A DNA stretch of 64,000 bases from FEN-1297 sp963843605 (GTDB lineage Bacteria > Bacteroidota > Ignavibacteria > Ignavibacteriales > Ignavibacteriaceae). Shown here one piece after another: positions 63,022 through 64,000 of the stretch. How positions within the stretch are numbered: position 1 is the first letter of the stretch; every line of letters begins with the position of its first letter. The translations under genes and the position numbers were made by a program. The stretch lies in contig CAWJLA010000010.1 in the NCBI GenBank assembly GCA_963843605.1, positions 1 through 64,000 of the forward strand, in the 5' to 3' direction. Below the pieces are notes generated by a model that was given only the letters and a program-made list of their open reading frames with translations, ran no database searches and was not told the origin of the DNA.

Positions 63022-63666
63022 TTGATAGCAAGCAAATTCGGCGGACCGGAAAGTTATAAGAATCTTGTCCCTCAAGCTATTCCGATTAATTTAGGATTTT
63101 ATAAGAGGATGGAAGATTTTATCGGAGATAATCTATCTGAAATCGACAAGGACGGAACTACAGCTTCCAAAGTAGATAATTCGGTTACAATGATAATCAA
63201 TTTGGGATACGGAGCATCTTTTAGCCGGGATTTTACAAATCTATTACTTTCCATTTCAAAAAAGACCTTCGGCCGTGAATGGAATAAAATTAAAAAGATG
63301 CCTGAAGGTACACGGAAGGAAAGACAGTCTAAGAATGAAGAAAAGACAAAATTAAAAGACAAAGAAGCATACTTTAACTCGGTTAAAGGCGGTGAGAAAT
63401 TAATTGAGGTCAATATTACTCCGTGGATTCCTACTGTATTAACCGCGGAGGTGCAGATGGAATCGCTGGTGCCGGTTGCGGAAGAGGACACAAAAAAATA
63501 TTTTCAGGAGACGGTGCATGAAGGTACCAAAGGACATATGATTTATGCGGAAGATGTTAAAATCGATGAGAACGGTGAAATAAAAATTCCTGAAAAATCA
63601 AAAACTAAGAAAGTAAAGAAAAAATGGTCGGCTACCTTTACTTTCAATCAGAATAATGATCTGTAA
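63022..63666 (+). CDS. DUF4157 cargo protein, C-terminal nuclease-like toxin domain
   Basis: The frame opens at 63001 with KRYHGGHLIASKFGGPES and then YKNLVPQAIPINLGFYKRME. The GHLIA-FGGP-NLVPQ-INxGxY-ME series is that of the Endonuclease_NS_2 / DNA/RNA non-specific nuclease toxins, whose GH histidine (codon 63019-63021) is catalytic. The TTG at 63022 lies just after that histidine and is not a true start. The rest (NSVTMIINLGYGASFSRDFT, VEVNITPWIP-like strands) completes the fold, with a Lys-rich tail. The whole cargo, 58885-63666, is about 1590 residues. No immunity gene is seen next to it. Confidence 0.72.
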   Translation: MIASKFGGPESYKNLVPQAIPINLGFYKRMEDFIGDNLSEIDKDGTTASKVDNSVTMIINLGYGASFSRDFTNLLLSISKKTFGREWNKIKKMPEGTRKERQSKNEEKTKLKDKEAYFNSVKGGEKLIEVNITPWIPTVLTAEVQMESLVPVAEEDTKKYFQETVHEGTKGHMIYAEDVKIDENGEIKIPEKSKTKKVKKKWSATFTFNQNNDL

Positions 63667-63835
63667 TTCCGGATGCTTGAAAGAAGGTGCCGGATATGTT
63701 TTTACAGCGGGGTTATTAATAATAAAAAATATCAAATGTTTATTCCCTTATTCCCATTCACCTCAATTAATTGTCATTACCTCTAAATCACCAATTTGCA
63801 ATTCTGAATTCGGCTTTCCGCATAAGTTCCTTTCC

Positions 63836-64000
63836 TCACGGCAGCGTGCTTTTAAATCTTCCCTTCATAATCGGGGATTCAACAAGAACGGTTCTTACTG
63901 TTATTGCCGTAATAATAATTATTCCGCCGATAATGGCCATAACCGACGGTATTTCGCCGTACCCGATAAATACCCATACCGGGTTTAATACCGGTTCCGC
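63836..64000 (-). CDS. EamA/DMT-family transporter, C-terminal end (partial)
   Basis: The last 54 codons of a minus-strand gene that runs out of the window. Reading from the window edge: AEPVLNPVWVFIGYGEIPSV, then IIGGIIIITAITVRTVLVES and a basic tail to the stop at 63836. The EPVLNPVWVF-GE pattern with a final hydrophobic helix is the usual end of EamA drug/metabolite transporters. It converges with the cargo gene and closes the injection-system block on the right. Confidence 0.78.
   Translation of the reverse strand, partial: AEPVLNPVWVFIGYGEIPSVMAIIGGIIIITAITVRTVLVESPIMKGRFKSTLP

Noticed and set aside
63656..63988. 110-residue plus-strand ORF at the window end
   Set aside because: It is antisense to the end of an EamA transporter whose minus-strand reading is clearly protein-like.

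Overview
The window looks like a chromosomal stretch of an AT-rich member of the Ignavibacteria (Ignavibacteriota, in the Bacteroidota/Chlorobi group). The main evidence is secreted proteins that end in the type IX secretion (T9SS) sorting domain with its NYPNPFNPS-type motif (7954-9861, the pair at 20540-22582, 30546-32645). Weak or absent Shine-Dalgarno sites at many starts fit this, as do frequent TTG/GTG starts and many short palindromic repeats between genes. This is inference from protein style, not from a marker gene.

Layout. 1-6434: two large sensor histidine kinases, each broken by single-base frameshifts. 6494-20366: housekeeping and envelope genes: a ferritin-like/VIT1 iron exporter, a T9SS-secreted protein, DAHP synthase, a thioredoxin-fold lipoprotein, M28 and M48 peptidases, a cupin, a Nudix hydrolase, a lipoprotein, a Glu/Leu dehydrogenase, a phosphodiesterase and a PAP2 phosphatase. 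20540-25580: an accessory, repeat-rich stretch with two tandem T9SS paralogs (both frameshifted), tRNA-Gly, a degenerate tRNA-like copy, tRNA-Val, a DUF559 protein and an IS110-family element with a candidate bridge RNA. 25573-36561: a fused 2-oxoglutarate dehydrogenase E1/E2 (kgd type), pdxH, a VIT/VWA secreted protein, an outer-membrane barrel protein, a CPBP protease, DUF2752, an RDD protein and a possible GxGD membrane protein.

36661-63666 is the main system: an extracellular contractile injection system (eCIS; Afp/PVC-like) in one operon-like run on the plus strand. In order it holds the tail terminator (DUF4255), an unknown protein, the sheath, two tube proteins, a DUF5908 protein, a LysM hub protein, a VgrG-like spike, a PAAR tip, a gp25 baseplate protein, a baseplate J protein, an Afp12-like baseplate protein, a 1562-residue CarboxypepD_reg/PKD protein that may be the adhesin, the tape-measure protein and the AAA+ ATPase. 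A very large DUF4157 (eCIS core) protein follows. Read through two frameshifts, it ends in a GHLI...FGGP...NLVPQ nuclease-like domain, so it is the probable cargo toxin. A TTGACA-N17-TATGTT promoter overlapping a perfect inverted repeat lies just upstream of the first gene. No capsid, terminase, integrase or T6SS membrane-complex gene is seen, which argues against a prophage or a T6SS. The window ends inside an EamA-type transporter on the minus strand.

About ten frameshifts occur in seven otherwise well-conserved genes. They may be consensus errors of a draft assembly or real decay. The sequence alone cannot decide, so fragments are listed separately and their joins explained.
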